The notes beneath the pieces were generated by a model. The model was not told the DNA's origin, did not search any database, and saw only the letters and a program-made list of their open reading frames with translations. A DNA stretch of 64,000 nt from Peribacillus folii. GTDB taxonomy: Bacteria; Bacillota; Bacilli; Bacillales; DSM-1321. Within the stretch, counting starts at the first letter, position 1, and every line of letters starts with the position of its first letter. Shown here one piece after another: positions 1 through 11,536 of this stretch. The DNA lies in NCBI RefSeq assembly GCF_030271255.1, contig NZ_JASJOM010000014.1, forward strand, positions 1 to 64,000, given 5' to 3'. The position numbers and the translations under genes were made by a program.

Positions 1-75
1 TAAAAAAACGTTGGCGCTTTGTTTTGTTCAGTTTTCAAAGAGCATTTTTCACAACGTCGCTTTAGCAACTTTATG
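1..75 (-). other. rRNA operon leader (16S gene expected just left of the window)
   Basis: Read on the minus strand this stretch carries TGCTCTTTGAAAA (complement of 32-44), the boxA-like antitermination sequence found in Bacillus rrn leaders, followed by ACTGAACAAAAC, which typically lies shortly before 16S rRNA. Two promoters point into it from the right. The rRNA gene itself is not in the window, so its presence is inferred. Confidence 0.75.
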
Positions 76-105
76 ATTATAACACCTTTCTTCAGTACAT
101 GTCAA
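76..105 (-). promoter_or_regulatory. rrn promoter P2
   Basis: A perfect TTGACA (-35, complement of 100-105) and a perfect TATAAT (-10, complement of 76-81) are separated by 18 bases. It reads leftward into the boxA leader. Perfect hexamers and the adjoining leader fit the proximal promoter of a ribosomal RNA operon. Confidence 0.8.
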
Positions 106-162
106 CAACAAGTTTTTATTTAACTTTCACTTGCTGCGGATGTCATAAGCGGTGTATTTAAT

Positions 163-191
163 ATATTATCACCTGACCTAGGACAAGTCAA
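163..191 (-). promoter_or_regulatory. rrn promoter P1
   Basis: TTGACT (complement of 186-191) and TAATAT (complement of 163-168) with a 17-base spacer, about 85 bases upstream of the stronger P2. Tandem promoters about 90 bases apart are the usual arrangement for Bacillus rrn operons. Confidence 0.65.
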
Positions 192-298
192 TGTAAACTT
201 TCACTTTTTTTGTTTTTTTCTATAATTCTCCTGCTTCTTCTATTATAAAAGATATCCTCCCTGCTGTATGAGCACTTGCGAGCACCCACTACCGAAAA

Positions 299-331
299 CA
301 GGAGGGCAACCATGACTGGCTGCCCTCCTAA
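299..331 (-). terminator. Terminator of ptsG
   Basis: Inverted repeat GGAGGGCA...TGCCCTCC with an inner CCA/TGG pairing, just after the ptsG stop codon on the minus strand and followed by a short T-rich stretch. It separates ptsG from the rrn promoters. Confidence 0.8.
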
Positions 332-344
332 TTAAATGCGTTTA

Positions 345-2432
<2,088 letters not shown>

Positions 2433-2500
2433 TCAGGCTAATAAAAACGGTTACATTCGGTGATAGAATGCATCTTCCCACGCACCCTTTCTTCAATACA

Positions 2501-2606
2501 AAAAAGGCATAAGCAAAGATAGGATTGAAATGAAATCAGGTATATAATACCCTCTTTCACAACAATCATTCTCCACTTATGCCTGATCGAATCAGTAACA
2601 CGTAAG
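2501..2606 (-). promoter_or_regulatory. GlcT ribonucleic antiterminator (RAT) overlapping a terminator, ptsG leader
   Basis: On the minus strand, ACGTGTTACTGATTCGATCA (complement of about 2584-2603) closely matches the B. subtilis ptsG RAT as I recall it. It runs directly into AGGCATAAG, which pairs with CTTATGCCT about 65 bases later, followed by TTTTTT. RAT folding and terminator folding exclude each other, so GlcT binding should let transcription continue into ptsG. Confidence 0.88.
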
Positions 2607-2617
2607 ATAATGTATTA

Positions 2618-3460
2618 TTATTTTATTTTCTTTTGTAATCGTTGAATATGCATCGTCAGATAGACAGCTTCAGCATCACATACCGGCTGGCCTAATTTCC
2701 TTTGCATAATTTTTATTAGCTTCCATGAGATATTGTAGCATAAAGGATATTCTTCTTTCAATAGCAAAGCGATTTTTTCTGGTTCATCCACTTTTTCACC
2801 AGCCAGAACCCTGTCTATCATGAATCTTAAATGGCGGACCAAGCGGGAAAAGTCGATGCTTTCCTTATTGATGTGTACGCCGAGCTGTTCTTCCACGACT
2901 TGTATGAGATGATAGATTAATTGTGAATGCTGATTGACTTCCGATAAGTCCTTATTGGCTATAGCACTATGGATATGAAGCGTTATGAAACCGATTTCCC
3001 CTTGCGGCAGGCCGATTCCTGTCTTGTCTTGAATTAACTCGATAACATCTACGGCGATATCATGTTCGAAGGGATAGAGGGTGATCGTTTCCTTCAAAAA
3101 TGGGTTTTTAATAGTCATTCCTTGTGAAACACGCTGAAGGGCGAACAATAAATGGTCAGTTAATCCGACATGTATATGTTCATTAAGTTTTCCCGACACT
3201 CGATCATTGATTAGATGAATGGATTCTATTATGGCAGCTTGAAGATTCTGGTCGATCTGAGGCAAAAGCTTTTTGTAACTTTCCTGCTCCTTGACATCTT
3301 TTAGAACAAATGTTTTATCAAAAAGTTGCGGACTTAACTCCTCGCCTTTCTTTCGGTTGAAGCCTATGCCTTTTCCGATTGAGACCACTTCGCCATACGA
3401 CGGATGCGTGGCAATCACCACGTTATTGTTCAATACCTTTTCAACGATAAAACCGCTCAT
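2618..3460 (-). CDS. glcT: Transcription antiterminator of the BglG family, controls ptsG
   Basis: 280 aa, standard for the family. It has an N-terminal RNA-binding CAT domain (about 1-60, starting SGFIVEKVLNNNVVIA) and two PTS regulation domains (PRD1 about 65-165, PRD2 about 170-280) with the conserved histidines, for example in ITLHIHSAI and LTMHIQRL near the end of each. It binds the RAT hairpin in the downstream leader; its activity is set by phosphorylation from the glucose PTS. It starts at ATG after GAGGGAG. Neighbour order glcT-RAT-ptsG supports the name. Confidence 0.93.
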   Translation of the reverse strand: MSGFIVEKVLNNNVVIATHPSYGEVVSIGKGIGFNRKKGEELSPQLFDKTFVLKDVKEQESYKKLLPQIDQNLQAAIIESIHLINDRVSGKLNEHIHVGLTDHLLFALQRVSQGMTIKNPFLKETITLYPFEHDIAVDVIELIQDKTGIGLPQGEIGFITLHIHSAIANKDLSEVNQHSQLIYHLIQVVEEQLGVHINKESIDFSRLVRHLRFMIDRVLAGEKVDEPEKIALLLKEEYPLCYNISWKLIKIMQRKLGQPVCDAEAVYLTMHIQRLQKKIK

Positions 3461-3562
3461 TTTTCTCCCTCATTTTTTCGCAAAGTCATCCTTATGCGCG
3501 CAGGATAAAGTACTCAGTACTTAGTCCCTTTACTATACACGATATGTCCTTTCCCTTACAAC

Positions 3563-3597
3563 AGAAAGAAGAGCCCTAAAAATGGACTCTTCTCATA
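3563..3597 (-). terminator. Terminator of pbuG
   Basis: Minus-strand hairpin AGAAGAGTCC...GGGCTCTTCT followed by TTCTG, immediately after the pbuG stop. It separates the purine permease from glcT. Confidence 0.7.
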
Positions 3598-3607
3598 AAC
3601 CGTATCA

Positions 3608-4942
3608 TTACTTCAAGAAAATAAAATATAAAAGGAAGACGACTCCTAGACCCCACATGATAGGATGAACTTCCTTAGCTCTTCCCTTCATCGACATCGT
3701 AATCGGATAGAAGATGAATCCGCAAGCTATCCCAGTGGCAATCGAATACGTCATCGGCATCATGATGACCGTAAAGAACGCTGGAACGGCTACTTCGAAC
3801 TTGTGCCAGTCAATATTCTTAAGTGAAGAGGCCATCAGGACGCCGACTATGACCAATGCCGGAGCGGTCACCGCCGATGTTACGACGGAAAGAAGCGGGA
3901 AGAAGAAAAGTGATAGGATGAACAGCAAACCTGTCACCACAGCCGCAAAACCGCTTCGTGCACCAGCCGCCACACCCGATGTTGACTCAACATAAGACGT
4001 AGTTGTGGATGTACCTAGGATCGCACCTGAAACGATGGATAAAGAATCTGCAAGCAATCCTTTTCCAACTCTAGGAAGAACATTATCTTTCATCAAGCCC
4101 GCTTGCTGCGCTACAGCCACTAACGTACCAGCCGTATCGAAGAAAGCCACGAACAAGAAGGTCAATATTACGATTAACATTTGTCCGGTGAAGAGATCTC
4201 CCGGATTTCCGAAGGCATCGAATGCAACCCCAAATGTAGGGGCAATGCTTGGAACAGCTCCGATGATTTTCTCCGGAACAGGCACTTGGCCAAAAATCAT
4301 ACCGGCGATGGCCGTAATGACCATACCGATGAACACCCCGCTTTTGACGCCCCGCGTCATCAAAATGACGGTTACGACAATTCCGAAGACTGCCAATAAC
4401 GTATTTCCTGAGGTTAAATCGCCCAAGCCGACAAGCACGCTGTCATCATTCGTAATGATCCCTGAATTTTGGAAGCCCACAAACGTGATGAATAACCCGA
4501 TGCCAGCTCCGACCGCATATTTCAATTCGACTGGTATGGCATTGATAATTTTCTCACGTATTCCTGATAAGGAGAGCAGAACGAAAATGACCCCTGAAAT
4601 CAATACACCAGTTAAAGCGGTCTGCCACGGAATTCCGAAACCAAGTACAACCGTAAAGGCGAAAAAGGCATTCAGTCCCATACCTGGGGCGAGCGAAATG
4701 GGATACCTTGCTATGAGTCCCATCAATATTGAGCCAATTGCGGCAGCCAAAGCGGTAGCGGCAAAAACGGCTCCGTAGTCCATTCTCAATTCATCTGGAT
4801 AATCCTCGATGCTTTGCAATGTCAGCATCACAGGGTTAACGACCAGGATATATGCCATAGAAAGGAACGTCGTTAGACCGCCAAGTATTTCACGGCGATA
4901 ATTCGTTCCCAGTTCATTAAAGCGGAAATAATTCTTCATCAT
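3608..4942 (-). CDS. pbuG: Guanine/hypoxanthine permease (NCS2/AzgA family)
   Basis: 444 aa membrane protein with about 12-14 predicted membrane segments. Family marks include NYRREILGGLTTFLSMAYI near the N terminus and the substrate-site segment FDTAGTLVAVAQQAG. It takes up hypoxanthine and guanine by proton symport. It starts at ATG after GGGGAG; a second ATG follows directly. A guanine-class riboswitch with its own terminator precedes it, and guaA lies upstream on the same strand, as in B. subtilis. The family also contains adenine permeases, but the C-type (guanine) aptamer and synteny favour PbuG. Confidence 0.92.
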   Translation of the reverse strand: MMKNYFRFNELGTNYRREILGGLTTFLSMAYILVVNPVMLTLQSIEDYPDELRMDYGAVFAATALAAAIGSILMGLIARYPISLAPGMGLNAFFAFTVVLGFGIPWQTALTGVLISGVIFVLLSLSGIREKIINAIPVELKYAVGAGIGLFITFVGFQNSGIITNDDSVLVGLGDLTSGNTLLAVFGIVVTVILMTRGVKSGVFIGMVITAIAGMIFGQVPVPEKIIGAVPSIAPTFGVAFDAFGNPGDLFTGQMLIVILTFLFVAFFDTAGTLVAVAQQAGLMKDNVLPRVGKGLLADSLSIVSGAILGTSTTTSYVESTSGVAAGARSGFAAVVTGLLFILSLFFFPLLSVVTSAVTAPALVIVGVLMASSLKNIDWHKFEVAVPAFFTVIMMPMTYSIATGIACGFIFYPITMSMKGRAKEVHPIMWGLGVVFLLYFIFLK

Positions 4943-4977
4943 GAGTCTCCCCTATCATAAGATCGTAAGCCAACGAT

Positions 4978-5005
4978 AAAAAGCCCGGTTCGCTTCCGAA
5001 CGGGA
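4978..5005 (-). terminator. Riboswitch-controlled terminator of pbuG leader
   Basis: Minus-strand hairpin CCCGTTCG/CGAACCGGG (one bulged C) followed by CTTTTT. Its 5' side abuts GTAGTCAAG (complement of 5006-5014), which is perfectly complementary to CTTGACTAC inside the aptamer (complement of 5058-5066) and so provides the antiterminator. Confidence 0.85.
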
Positions 5006-5049
5006 CTTGACTACCAATTATGTAAAGAAGTGGCCGCAGGGCCAATCCA

Positions 5050-5124
5050 TTCACATCGTAGTCAAGCCGTTAACGGCAGCTTGGTAGAAACTTTTGGGCC
5101 ATATCCCCAATATTATACGACGAT
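5050..5124 (-). promoter_or_regulatory. Purine riboswitch aptamer, guanine class (pbuG)
   Basis: Shows the conserved purine core on the minus strand: TATAATATTGGGGATATGG, then GTTTCTACC, and TTGACTACG in J3/1. The position that reads C in GACTA specifies guanine/hypoxanthine rather than adenine (which has GATTA). Ligand binding should hold CTTGACTAC in the aptamer, free the terminator and turn pbuG off. Confidence 0.93.
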
Positions 5125-5312
5125 TATGTTTTTTGTTTTATAGGTATAGTGTACACGCCGCCAAAATAATCGTCAATATATCTCACGAATATTTTTTATG
5201 TAAATATAGGCAACGTTCGCGTTTCACTCTATATCACTTACTAATTATGGGTTTTCATTCGCTAATATGCGTAAAAGTATGTCCTTTCCGCGCACTTTTC
5301 CATTTTTCAACC

Positions 5313-5345
5313 AAAAAAATCAGTGAAGGTCGCCCTTCACTGATC
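5313..5345 (-). terminator. Terminator of guaA
   Basis: Minus-strand ATCAGTGAAGG...CCTTCACTGAT hairpin with a very small loop and TTTTTTT after it, 13 bases past the guaA stop codon. Confidence 0.92.
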
Positions 5346-5357
5346 CAATCATTGCGT

Positions 5358-6914
5358 CTATTCCCACTCGATCGTTGCAGGCGGCTTGGACGTAATGTCA
5401 TACACGACGCGGTTTACGTGGTTCACTTCATTCACGATTCTCGTCGAGATGATTTCAAGTACATCCCATGGAATCCTTGCCCAATCGGAAGTCATCCCGT
5501 CAATGGAAGTAACCGCACGGATGCCGATGGTGTAATCATACGTCCGGGCATCGCCCATGACCCCTACACTGCGGATGTTAGGCAGTACCGTAAAGTATTG
5601 CCAGATTTCGCGTTCCAAACCATTCTTCTTGATTTCTTCCCGCAGGATATGGTCAGACTCACGTACGATTTCAAGCTTTTCATCCGAGATTTCTCCCAAT
5701 ACACGGATACCTAAACCTGGACCAGGGAATGGTTGACGCCAAACGATTTCGTCCGGAATGCCCATTTCACTTCCAAGTGCACGCACTTCATCCTTGAATA
5801 GTGTATTCAACGGCTCAATCAGTTTAAATTGCATATCCTCCGGCAGTCCGCCGACATTGTGATGCGATTTAATTGTTTGTGCAGTGGCCGTACCACTTTC
5901 AATGATGTCTGTGTACAGTGTACCTTGTGCTAGGAAATCAATTCCTTCAAGCTTTGTTGCTTCGTCATCGAATACGTAGATGAACTCGTTGCCGATGATT
6001 TTACGTTTTTGTTCCGGATCTGATACGCCAGCAAGTTTTGATAGAAAACGCTCTTTTGCATCGACCTTGATTACGTTCATATTGAAGCCTTCACTGAATG
6101 TTTCCATTACGCCTTCGGCTTCGCCTTTACGAAGCAAACCATGATCAACGAAAATACAAGTCAGCTGGTCGCCAATCGCTTTATGGATCAATACGGCAAC
6201 CACGGATGAATCGACACCGCCGCTTAATGCACATAATACCTTTTTATCTCCGACCGTTTGGCGGATTTTCTCCATCTCGATTTCAATGAAGTTCTCCATT
6301 GACCAGTCGCCTTTGCACCCGCAAACTCCGAATACGAAATTTTTCAAGATGTCATTTCCGTAAACCGAATGGCGGACCTCCGGATGGAATTGCACGGCAT
6401 ATAATTTACGGGACTCATCACTCATCGCCGAAATCGGGCATGATGGATTCGTTCCATCAATGGTGAAGCCTTCAGGTGTCTCAACCACCAAGTCGCCATG
6501 GCTCATCCAGACGATTTGCTCTTGCGGCAGGCCACTGAATAGCTTTGATTCATTTTGGAGGGCAAGTGTGGCTTTCCCGTATTCACGGTTTTTCGCTGGC
6601 TCCACTTTTCCGCCAAAATGCTTGGTCATAAGCTGCATGCCGTAACATATTCCGAAAATAGGCAGACCCATTTCGAAAATGCGCTCATCACAGCCAAACG
6701 CCGCTGCATCATAAACACTATTCGGGCCTCCTGAGAATATGATCCCGCTAGGATTCATTTTCTCGATTTCTTCTACCGTAATTGTATGAGGATGAAGCTC
6801 ACTGTACACACCGAATTCACGGATACGACGCGTGATCAATTGGTTATATTGGCTTCCGAAATCTAGTACTACGATCATTTCCTGGTTTTTTTGCAATTCT
6901 GTTTTCCCCGGCAC
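5358..6914 (-). CDS. guaA: GMP synthase (glutamine-hydrolysing)
   Basis: About 518 aa. It converts XMP to GMP with ATP and glutamine, the last step of guanine nucleotide synthesis. The N-terminal class I amidotransferase domain starts [17 protein letters not shown] and has nucleophile Cys90 in GICYGMQ; the ATP pyrophosphatase P-loop [10 protein letters not shown] and the C-terminal dimer domain ending PPATIEWE follow. I chose GTG at 6914 because GAGGTGA sits five bases upstream; a TTG at 6932 would have no ribosome site. A guanine-class riboswitch lies in the leader and pbuG follows downstream. Confidence 0.95.
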   Translation of the reverse strand: MPGKTELQKNQEMIVVLDFGSQYNQLITRRIREFGVYSELHPHTITVEEIEKMNPSGIIFSGGPNSVYDAAAFGCDERIFEMGLPIFGICYGMQLMTKHFGGKVEPAKNREYGKATLALQNESKLFSGLPQEQIVWMSHGDLVVETPEGFTIDGTNPSCPISAMSDESRKLYAVQFHPEVRHSVYGNDILKNFVFGVCGCKGDWSMENFIEIEMEKIRQTVGDKKVLCALSGGVDSSVVAVLIHKAIGDQLTCIFVDHGLLRKGEAEGVMETFSEGFNMNVIKVDAKERFLSKLAGVSDPEQKRKIIGNEFIYVFDDEATKLEGIDFLAQGTLYTDIIESGTATAQTIKSHHNVGGLPEDMQFKLIEPLNTLFKDEVRALGSEMGIPDEIVWRQPFPGPGLGIRVLGEISDEKLEIVRESDHILREEIKKNGLEREIWQYFTVLPNIRSVGVMGDARTYDYTIGIRAVTSIDGMTSDWARIPWDVLEIISTRIVNEVNHVNRVVYDITSKPPATIEWE

Positions 6915-7036
6915 AAACGTCACCTCTATCAATGTAATTCACCCATAAAAGCAAGTGATACTTTCTTATAAAAAATACTATCATAAAAAAAGAAAAACTA
7001 AAAATCCACCCTCAAAAATACACAAAAAGTACAGAC

Positions 7037-7141
7037 GAAGGCAGATTTTTAGCTTTTCAGTTAAAATCCGCCTTCATAGTCAAATCATTTACGGTGATTC
7101 GGTAGAAACTTTCGATCCATATTATCGAGGATATATGAAGG
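7037..7141 (-). promoter_or_regulatory. Purine riboswitch (guanine class) and expression platform, guaA leader
   Basis: Minus strand: P1 arms CCTTCATA and TATGAAGG (complements of 7134-7141 and 7071-7078) enclose GATAATATGGATCG, GTTTCTACC and TTGACTATG; the C in GACTA marks guanine. The 3' arm of P1 is also the first five bases of a 13-bp hairpin GAAGGCGGATTTT/AAAAATCTGCCTTC (7037-7075). There is no immediate T-run, but TTTTT follows seven bases later. Sharing P1 directly with the hairpin is the layout of an ON switch, unlike pbuG. Confidence 0.85.
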
Positions 7142-7194
7142 ATATATTAGTTTACGTTAGTTTTTGTTATTGTATCAATATAATAAAAACCTGG

Positions 7195-9387
7195 TCAAGA
7201 GCTAGTTTTTTTCATCATGCGTTCCCAGGCGGCTTGAAAGTGCTCCCATTCCCCATCTTCCACGTCTCCCCGATATATCATCAATTCGTATCCAGCCGTC
7301 AATTCGGTCATCTCATTTGTACCGTATACTGCATCGACATAAGCTGCATACTCCCTTAGCGTTTGCCCAGCCGGTCGAATTAATCCAGCGCGTTTCAGCT
7401 GTTTCAATAATAACGAATAGGCAGGCATGAAATGCGGGCGGGATTTTTGCCTATACAAAAGGATGTGCAAATGAGGAATCCATTTCCTTCTGGTTAAATG
7501 GGCGATTGCCGCGAGAACCGTGAGTATCACCAGAGCGGCGGCAGCCCTTTTCCATTGCCCCGCCAGTTTGTGTGCACCCTTTTCTCCGTGGGCTTTCTGA
7601 TCAGGTGCATCCAGGCGTTGCTTCACATCTTGCTTTGGCTGCTCTGCATTAGCGGGCGCATCCTCTTGACTCTTGATTTCTTCCTGCTTCGATTCCGAGT
7701 CGTAAAATTCCGCTTGCCCATCGAAGCCCTTTGTTGGTTCAAAGGGCACCCAGCCTATTCCAGAGAAATAAACCTCGACCCAGGAATGTGCATTATTATT
7801 GGTGACCTTATAAACCGATTCGCCTCGATAAACCGTCCTTTCTCCTTCAGTGTAGCCCTTTACCCACCTTGCAGGTATATTGGCGGCACGGAGTAATACG
7901 ACCATTGCCGTCGAATAATTATCGCAATACCCTAGCTTTGTCTCGAATAAAAATTGATCGACATAATCCTGATTATTATCTGGATACGGGATTTCGTCTT
8001 TTGAATAGATGAATTCAGGGTTATCGAAATAATCCTCGATGGCTTTTGCTTTATCGTACCAATTCGTTTCATTTCTCGTAAGTTGAGATGCCAATCCAAA
8101 GATCCGATTAGGCAATCCCTCTGGAAGCTGCGTATTATTTTTCATTAATAGATCCATCGATTCGTCTGGTGCGGTGATCTTCCTTAGCTCAGCTATATCA
8201 AAACTCGGCATATCATAGGTCAGCTCATATTCTTTCAATAATTGAGGATCGCCATTTTGCCATTCCGTAATGATTTTGTCCATACCTAGATAATAGACAA
8301 AATCCACATCAGTGCCGATATTGCTCTCAATCATTTTTAAATAGGCTGATTGAGGATGGAGGATATGCGAATACATTTCCTCCATCCTCACTGTGGCTGT
8401 CATCTCCTTCGTTCGCACCACTTCAGGAACTTGGTGAACATCTAACAGGCCCATATCCTGGCCTGTGGAAAAAGAGGCGACATCCGGTTCCTCAATGGAA
8501 ACCCAACCTTTCCCTGTATAGACATCCTTATTTTCCACTTTCCAATAATGGCCCTCTGAGGCATTGTTAAAAAATACGATGGAGCTATCAGGCTCTATCG
8601 AACCGCCCAGAGCAGAATCATCTTCATCATAGCCGACACTTTTCTTCTCGGAGCCTTGGTCTTCCTGCAACACCTTATCTGAATAAGACGTGATGTAAGG
8701 AACCGGGTCGGGCCATTTGGGAGAGAGTTTTGGGCCCATGAAGCCAGCGAGGGCACTTACCACGATCATGCCAGTTAGCACGAAGCCCCAATTTTTGATG
8801 GTTGCCGGCGGACATGCAATGTGCTCCTGTATCATGAGACGCAGCAGGGACAGCAGCCCGAGCATCAGAAATCCAATGATGATGATTCGTATCATTGCCC
8901 TGTCCCCCGCATAGGGAGTGAATGTATCAAGGACGGATATAAAAAACACCGTTAAAATGAAAAAGAAAAAAATGCTTTGCCTTACCATCACCCAGTAATG
9001 AATCAAATACGTAACAAGCCAAAGAAGCACAAAAAATAGCAATGTCCTGAATGGATTTGTGATCGACTCCCAATCCCCATCGTATATAAAACCAAGGTTA
9101 GCCGTAAAATCGATGAGAAACCCTTTCATCCATGATAAACCACTTTTTGAATGAAGCAGCTGGATGGAAAGGAAGATATAGGCGAAAATGAGGATTGAGC
9201 GGATGGACCAATGGATACGGAAATAATGCAGCAGCAGGGAAAAGATTAAAAACAGGACAAACGTGAAAATATTGCCTAATTCCGTAAGTTGATCGACTGG
9301 CCTTAGCCACTCTGTGATCAGAATCAGGCCAAATATATAGAGGATGACATGCATGAACCTTTCCAGCCTTTCAGCAGGGACAATCAT
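7195..9387 (-). CDS. yebA: Membrane transglutaminase-like protein (DUF3488, transglutaminase core, DUF4129)
   Basis: 730 aa. The N-terminal third has about six or seven membrane segments (to about residue 215). An extracytoplasmic transglutaminase/protease-like domain follows, with Cys488 (GYCDNYSTAM), His534 (NNAHSWVEV) and the FEPT motif shortly after; another membrane segment and a cytoplasmic tail (DUF4129-like) complete it. The start ATG overlaps the yeaD stop by four bases. The trio MoxR ATPase, DUF58 and this protein is a widespread conserved module whose substrate is unknown; a role at the cell surface is inference. Same gene order as B. subtilis yeaC-yeaD-yebA-guaA. Confidence 0.88.
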   Translation of the reverse strand: MIVPAERLERFMHVILYIFGLILITEWLRPVDQLTELGNIFTFVLFLIFSLLLHYFRIHWSIRSILIFAYIFLSIQLLHSKSGLSWMKGFLIDFTANLGFIYDGDWESITNPFRTLLFFVLLWLVTYLIHYWVMVRQSIFFFFILTVFFISVLDTFTPYAGDRAMIRIIIIGFLMLGLLSLLRLMIQEHIACPPATIKNWGFVLTGMIVVSALAGFMGPKLSPKWPDPVPYITSYSDKVLQEDQGSEKKSVGYDEDDSALGGSIEPDSSIVFFNNASEGHYWKVENKDVYTGKGWVSIEEPDVASFSTGQDMGLLDVHQVPEVVRTKEMTATVRMEEMYSHILHPQSAYLKMIESNIGTDVDFVYYLGMDKIITEWQNGDPQLLKEYELTYDMPSFDIAELRKITAPDESMDLLMKNNTQLPEGLPNRIFGLASQLTRNETNWYDKAKAIEDYFDNPEFIYSKDEIPYPDNNQDYVDQFLFETKLGYCDNYSTAMVVLLRAANIPARWVKGYTEGERTVYRGESVYKVTNNNAHSWVEVYFSGIGWVPFEPTKGFDGQAEFYDSESKQEEIKSQEDAPANAEQPKQDVKQRLDAPDQKAHGEKGAHKLAGQWKRAAAALVILTVLAAIAHLTRRKWIPHLHILLYRQKSRPHFMPAYSLLLKQLKRAGLIRPAGQTLREYAAYVDAVYGTNEMTELTAGYELMIYRGDVEDGEWEHFQAAWERMMKKTSS

Positions 9388-10580
9388 TTCGCCATCACCT
9401 CCGCCCTATCAAACCGCAGTTGCCCATTTTCAATGAAGCTAACCTTGATCCCTTTTGTTACGGCTGTAGTCAGCGCCCTTTTTTCATCAGCCGATAGTGT
9501 TGTCGGATTCTTGATGCACACCATCATCAACCCCTGAATAGTGCGGAAAGCGTTCAACATATCCACCTTTTCTCTCGTCATTTCGGTAACGATGAAAATT
9601 ACGGCAGCGTTTGCCGGCACACTCCTCTTCCTCCCCATCTCGACCAATGCGTATTCTGAGCTCTGCCCTTCTTTAGCAAGGCGGGTGAAAATCTTCCTTC
9701 TCTGGTTCCTGCCTGCTCCAGCAGGCACGATTAGGCCCGAACCCGTACTCGCATACCCAACCTGAATGCCTTTCTTTATCAAGCTGTGGACGAAGGAAGC
9801 AGCCGTGGTAATGGATTCTTCAAGTGAGATCGTGGGCTGGTTATCAAGGATGATCCATATATCCCGATTTTTTTGGACCTCGAATTCCTTCGTCATGATC
9901 TCACTCGTTCGAGCCGTCGCCTTCCAATTGATCCATGACAGCTGATCACCTGGCTGGTATTCCCTGACCCCGGATACCACTGAATGTTCCCGCTGTGTTT
10001 TCTTTGTCGGGCCTGCTTGTCCCTGATTGAACATTCGATCAAGATAGAAGGAGTCGAGCTCTTGATATGAAGGAAAAACGGTTATCTTCAACGGGGAATC
10101 GAATATCGCTTCCTTTTCAACGAGTCCAAAAAAATCCCCTATCCACAAGCGGATCGTTTGAAATTCATGCTCGCCCCGCGGAAGGTTTTCCAAAACATAC
10201 GACGTGGTGATGGTACGCTTGAATCCAGGGAAAATCAGGGCCTTCCTATGAATTTCCCAGTCTCCCATTTCCCGCGGCATTTCCTCCTCTATCACGAGAA
10301 ATAAGAGGGGGAGGCGGTTTTTGCGGGTGATCGTCAAGTCCATTTCAACGGAATCACCTGCCTGGCATTCCCTTTTACTGACCTTTCTTTCAACCGTAAT
10401 GGCCTGAAGGGGATAAAACAGCAGAATCATGGCGTACGCGGCAAATGGCAAGAACGAATAAAAAATGAAATAACTGACAAAACCGCCTTGAAACATCGCA
10501 AAGCAAAAGGAAATGGTCATGAGAAATACCAATCCGGCCGCGTTCATGTTCTTCTTTAGAAGATGAATGATGCGGCGCAT
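9384..10580 (-). CDS. yeaD: DUF58 family protein
   Basis: 398 aa. Two membrane segments lie near the N terminus (about 15-60), then a soluble region with the DUF58 hallmark GVREYQPGDQLSWINWKATA and a von Willebrand A-like fold at the C terminus (DIWIILDNQ). Proteins of this family act with MoxR ATPases; the precise role is not known. The start overlaps the yeaC stop by one base and the end overlaps yebA by four, indicating translational coupling. Confidence 0.88.
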   Translation of the reverse strand: MRRIIHLLKKNMNAAGLVFLMTISFCFAMFQGGFVSYFIFYSFLPFAAYAMILLFYPLQAITVERKVSKRECQAGDSVEMDLTITRKNRLPLLFLVIEEEMPREMGDWEIHRKALIFPGFKRTITTSYVLENLPRGEHEFQTIRLWIGDFFGLVEKEAIFDSPLKITVFPSYQELDSFYLDRMFNQGQAGPTKKTQREHSVVSGVREYQPGDQLSWINWKATARTSEIMTKEFEVQKNRDIWIILDNQPTISLEESITTAASFVHSLIKKGIQVGYASTGSGLIVPAGAGRNQRRKIFTRLAKEGQSSEYALVEMGRKRSVPANAAVIFIVTEMTREKVDMLNAFRTIQGLMMVCIKNPTTLSADEKRALTTAVTKGIKVSFIENGQLRFDRAEVMAK

Positions 10581-11536
10581 TATGTCAGGGCCCGCTTTAC
10601 AGGCACGTGAGCCTTCGCTACAATTTCGCGAATCACCCTATCAGCATCGAGACCTTCATAATTCGCTTCAGGTTTTAAAATCAGCCGGTGGGAGAATACG
10701 AACGGAGCCAAATATTGAACATCATCCGGCAGGACATAATCCCTCCCCTGGAGCAGTGCATAAGCTTGGGCGGCCTTCATCAAAGCAATCGATCCACGCG
10801 GACTCACCCCTAGATATACCGCCTGATGGCTTCTGGTTCGGTTGGCCAGTTCAACAATATAACCTTTTATCGTGTCATCCACGATCACCGTTTTGGCCTC
10901 TGCCTGTAACGCCTTCAATTCTGCCAAGGTAATGACTGGTTCCAGCTCTTCAAGCGGAGCCATGTATTGTGCTCTTTGCAGGACCTCGATTTCTTCTGCA
11001 GCACTTGGGTAGCCCATTTTCATCTTTAAAAGGAATCGATCCAATTGAGCTTCCGGAAGCGGGTATGTTCCCTCGTACTCAATGGGGTTTTGCGTCGCCA
11101 TGACAAAAAAGGGCTTCTCCAATTCCCTTGTGACGCCATCGATCGTCACGCTTGCCTCCTCCATCGCTTCAAGCAAGGCAGACTGGGTTTTTGGGGAGGT
11201 GCGGTTAATTTCATCAGCCAAAATAATATGGCCCATTATCGGTCCCGGACGAAAAATGAAAGCTTGCTCCTTTGGGTTGAAAATCGAAACGCCGGTTACA
11301 TCAGATGGCAGTAAATCAGGGGTGAATTGTATTCGCTTAAAGCTTGCACCTATCGATTTGGCCAGCGCCCGGACCATGACTGTCTTGCCTACTCCCGGAA
11401 CATCCTCCAATAAGACATGCCCGCCGGAAAGAAGGGCCACGAGGCTTAGTTCTGCAATCTCCCGTTTTCCTATCATCACCTTTTCGATATTCCCTAGAAC
11501 CTTCTCCAATGTTTGATTTGCCTGCTTATAAATCAT
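10580..11536 (-). CDS. yeaC: MoxR-type AAA+ ATPase
   Basis: 318 aa. Walker A is in EDVPGVGKTVMVRALA, Walker B in ILADEINRTSPKTQSALLEA, sensor 1 in FVMATQNPIEYEGTYPLPEA, and an arginine finger region DRFLLKM follows. MoxR ATPases are thought to be chaperone-like and to work on VWA/DUF58 partners. It is the first gene of the yeaC-yeaD-yebA set and shares overlapping stop/start codons with yeaD. Confidence 0.9.
   Translation of the reverse strand: MIYKQANQTLEKVLGNIEKVMIGKREIAELSLVALLSGGHVLLEDVPGVGKTVMVRALAKSIGASFKRIQFTPDLLPSDVTGVSIFNPKEQAFIFRPGPIMGHIILADEINRTSPKTQSALLEAMEEASVTIDGVTRELEKPFFVMATQNPIEYEGTYPLPEAQLDRFLLKMKMGYPSAAEEIEVLQRAQYMAPLEELEPVITLAELKALQAEAKTVIVDDTIKGYIVELANRTRSHQAVYLGVSPRGSIALMKAAQAYALLQGRDYVLPDDVQYLAPFVFSHRLILKPEANYEGLDADRVIREIVAKAHVPVKRALT

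Noticed and set aside
4005-4778. 257-codon plus-strand frame opposite pbuG
   Set aside because: Antisense shadow of a conserved permease gene, no ribosome site, Pro/Thr-rich artefact composition.
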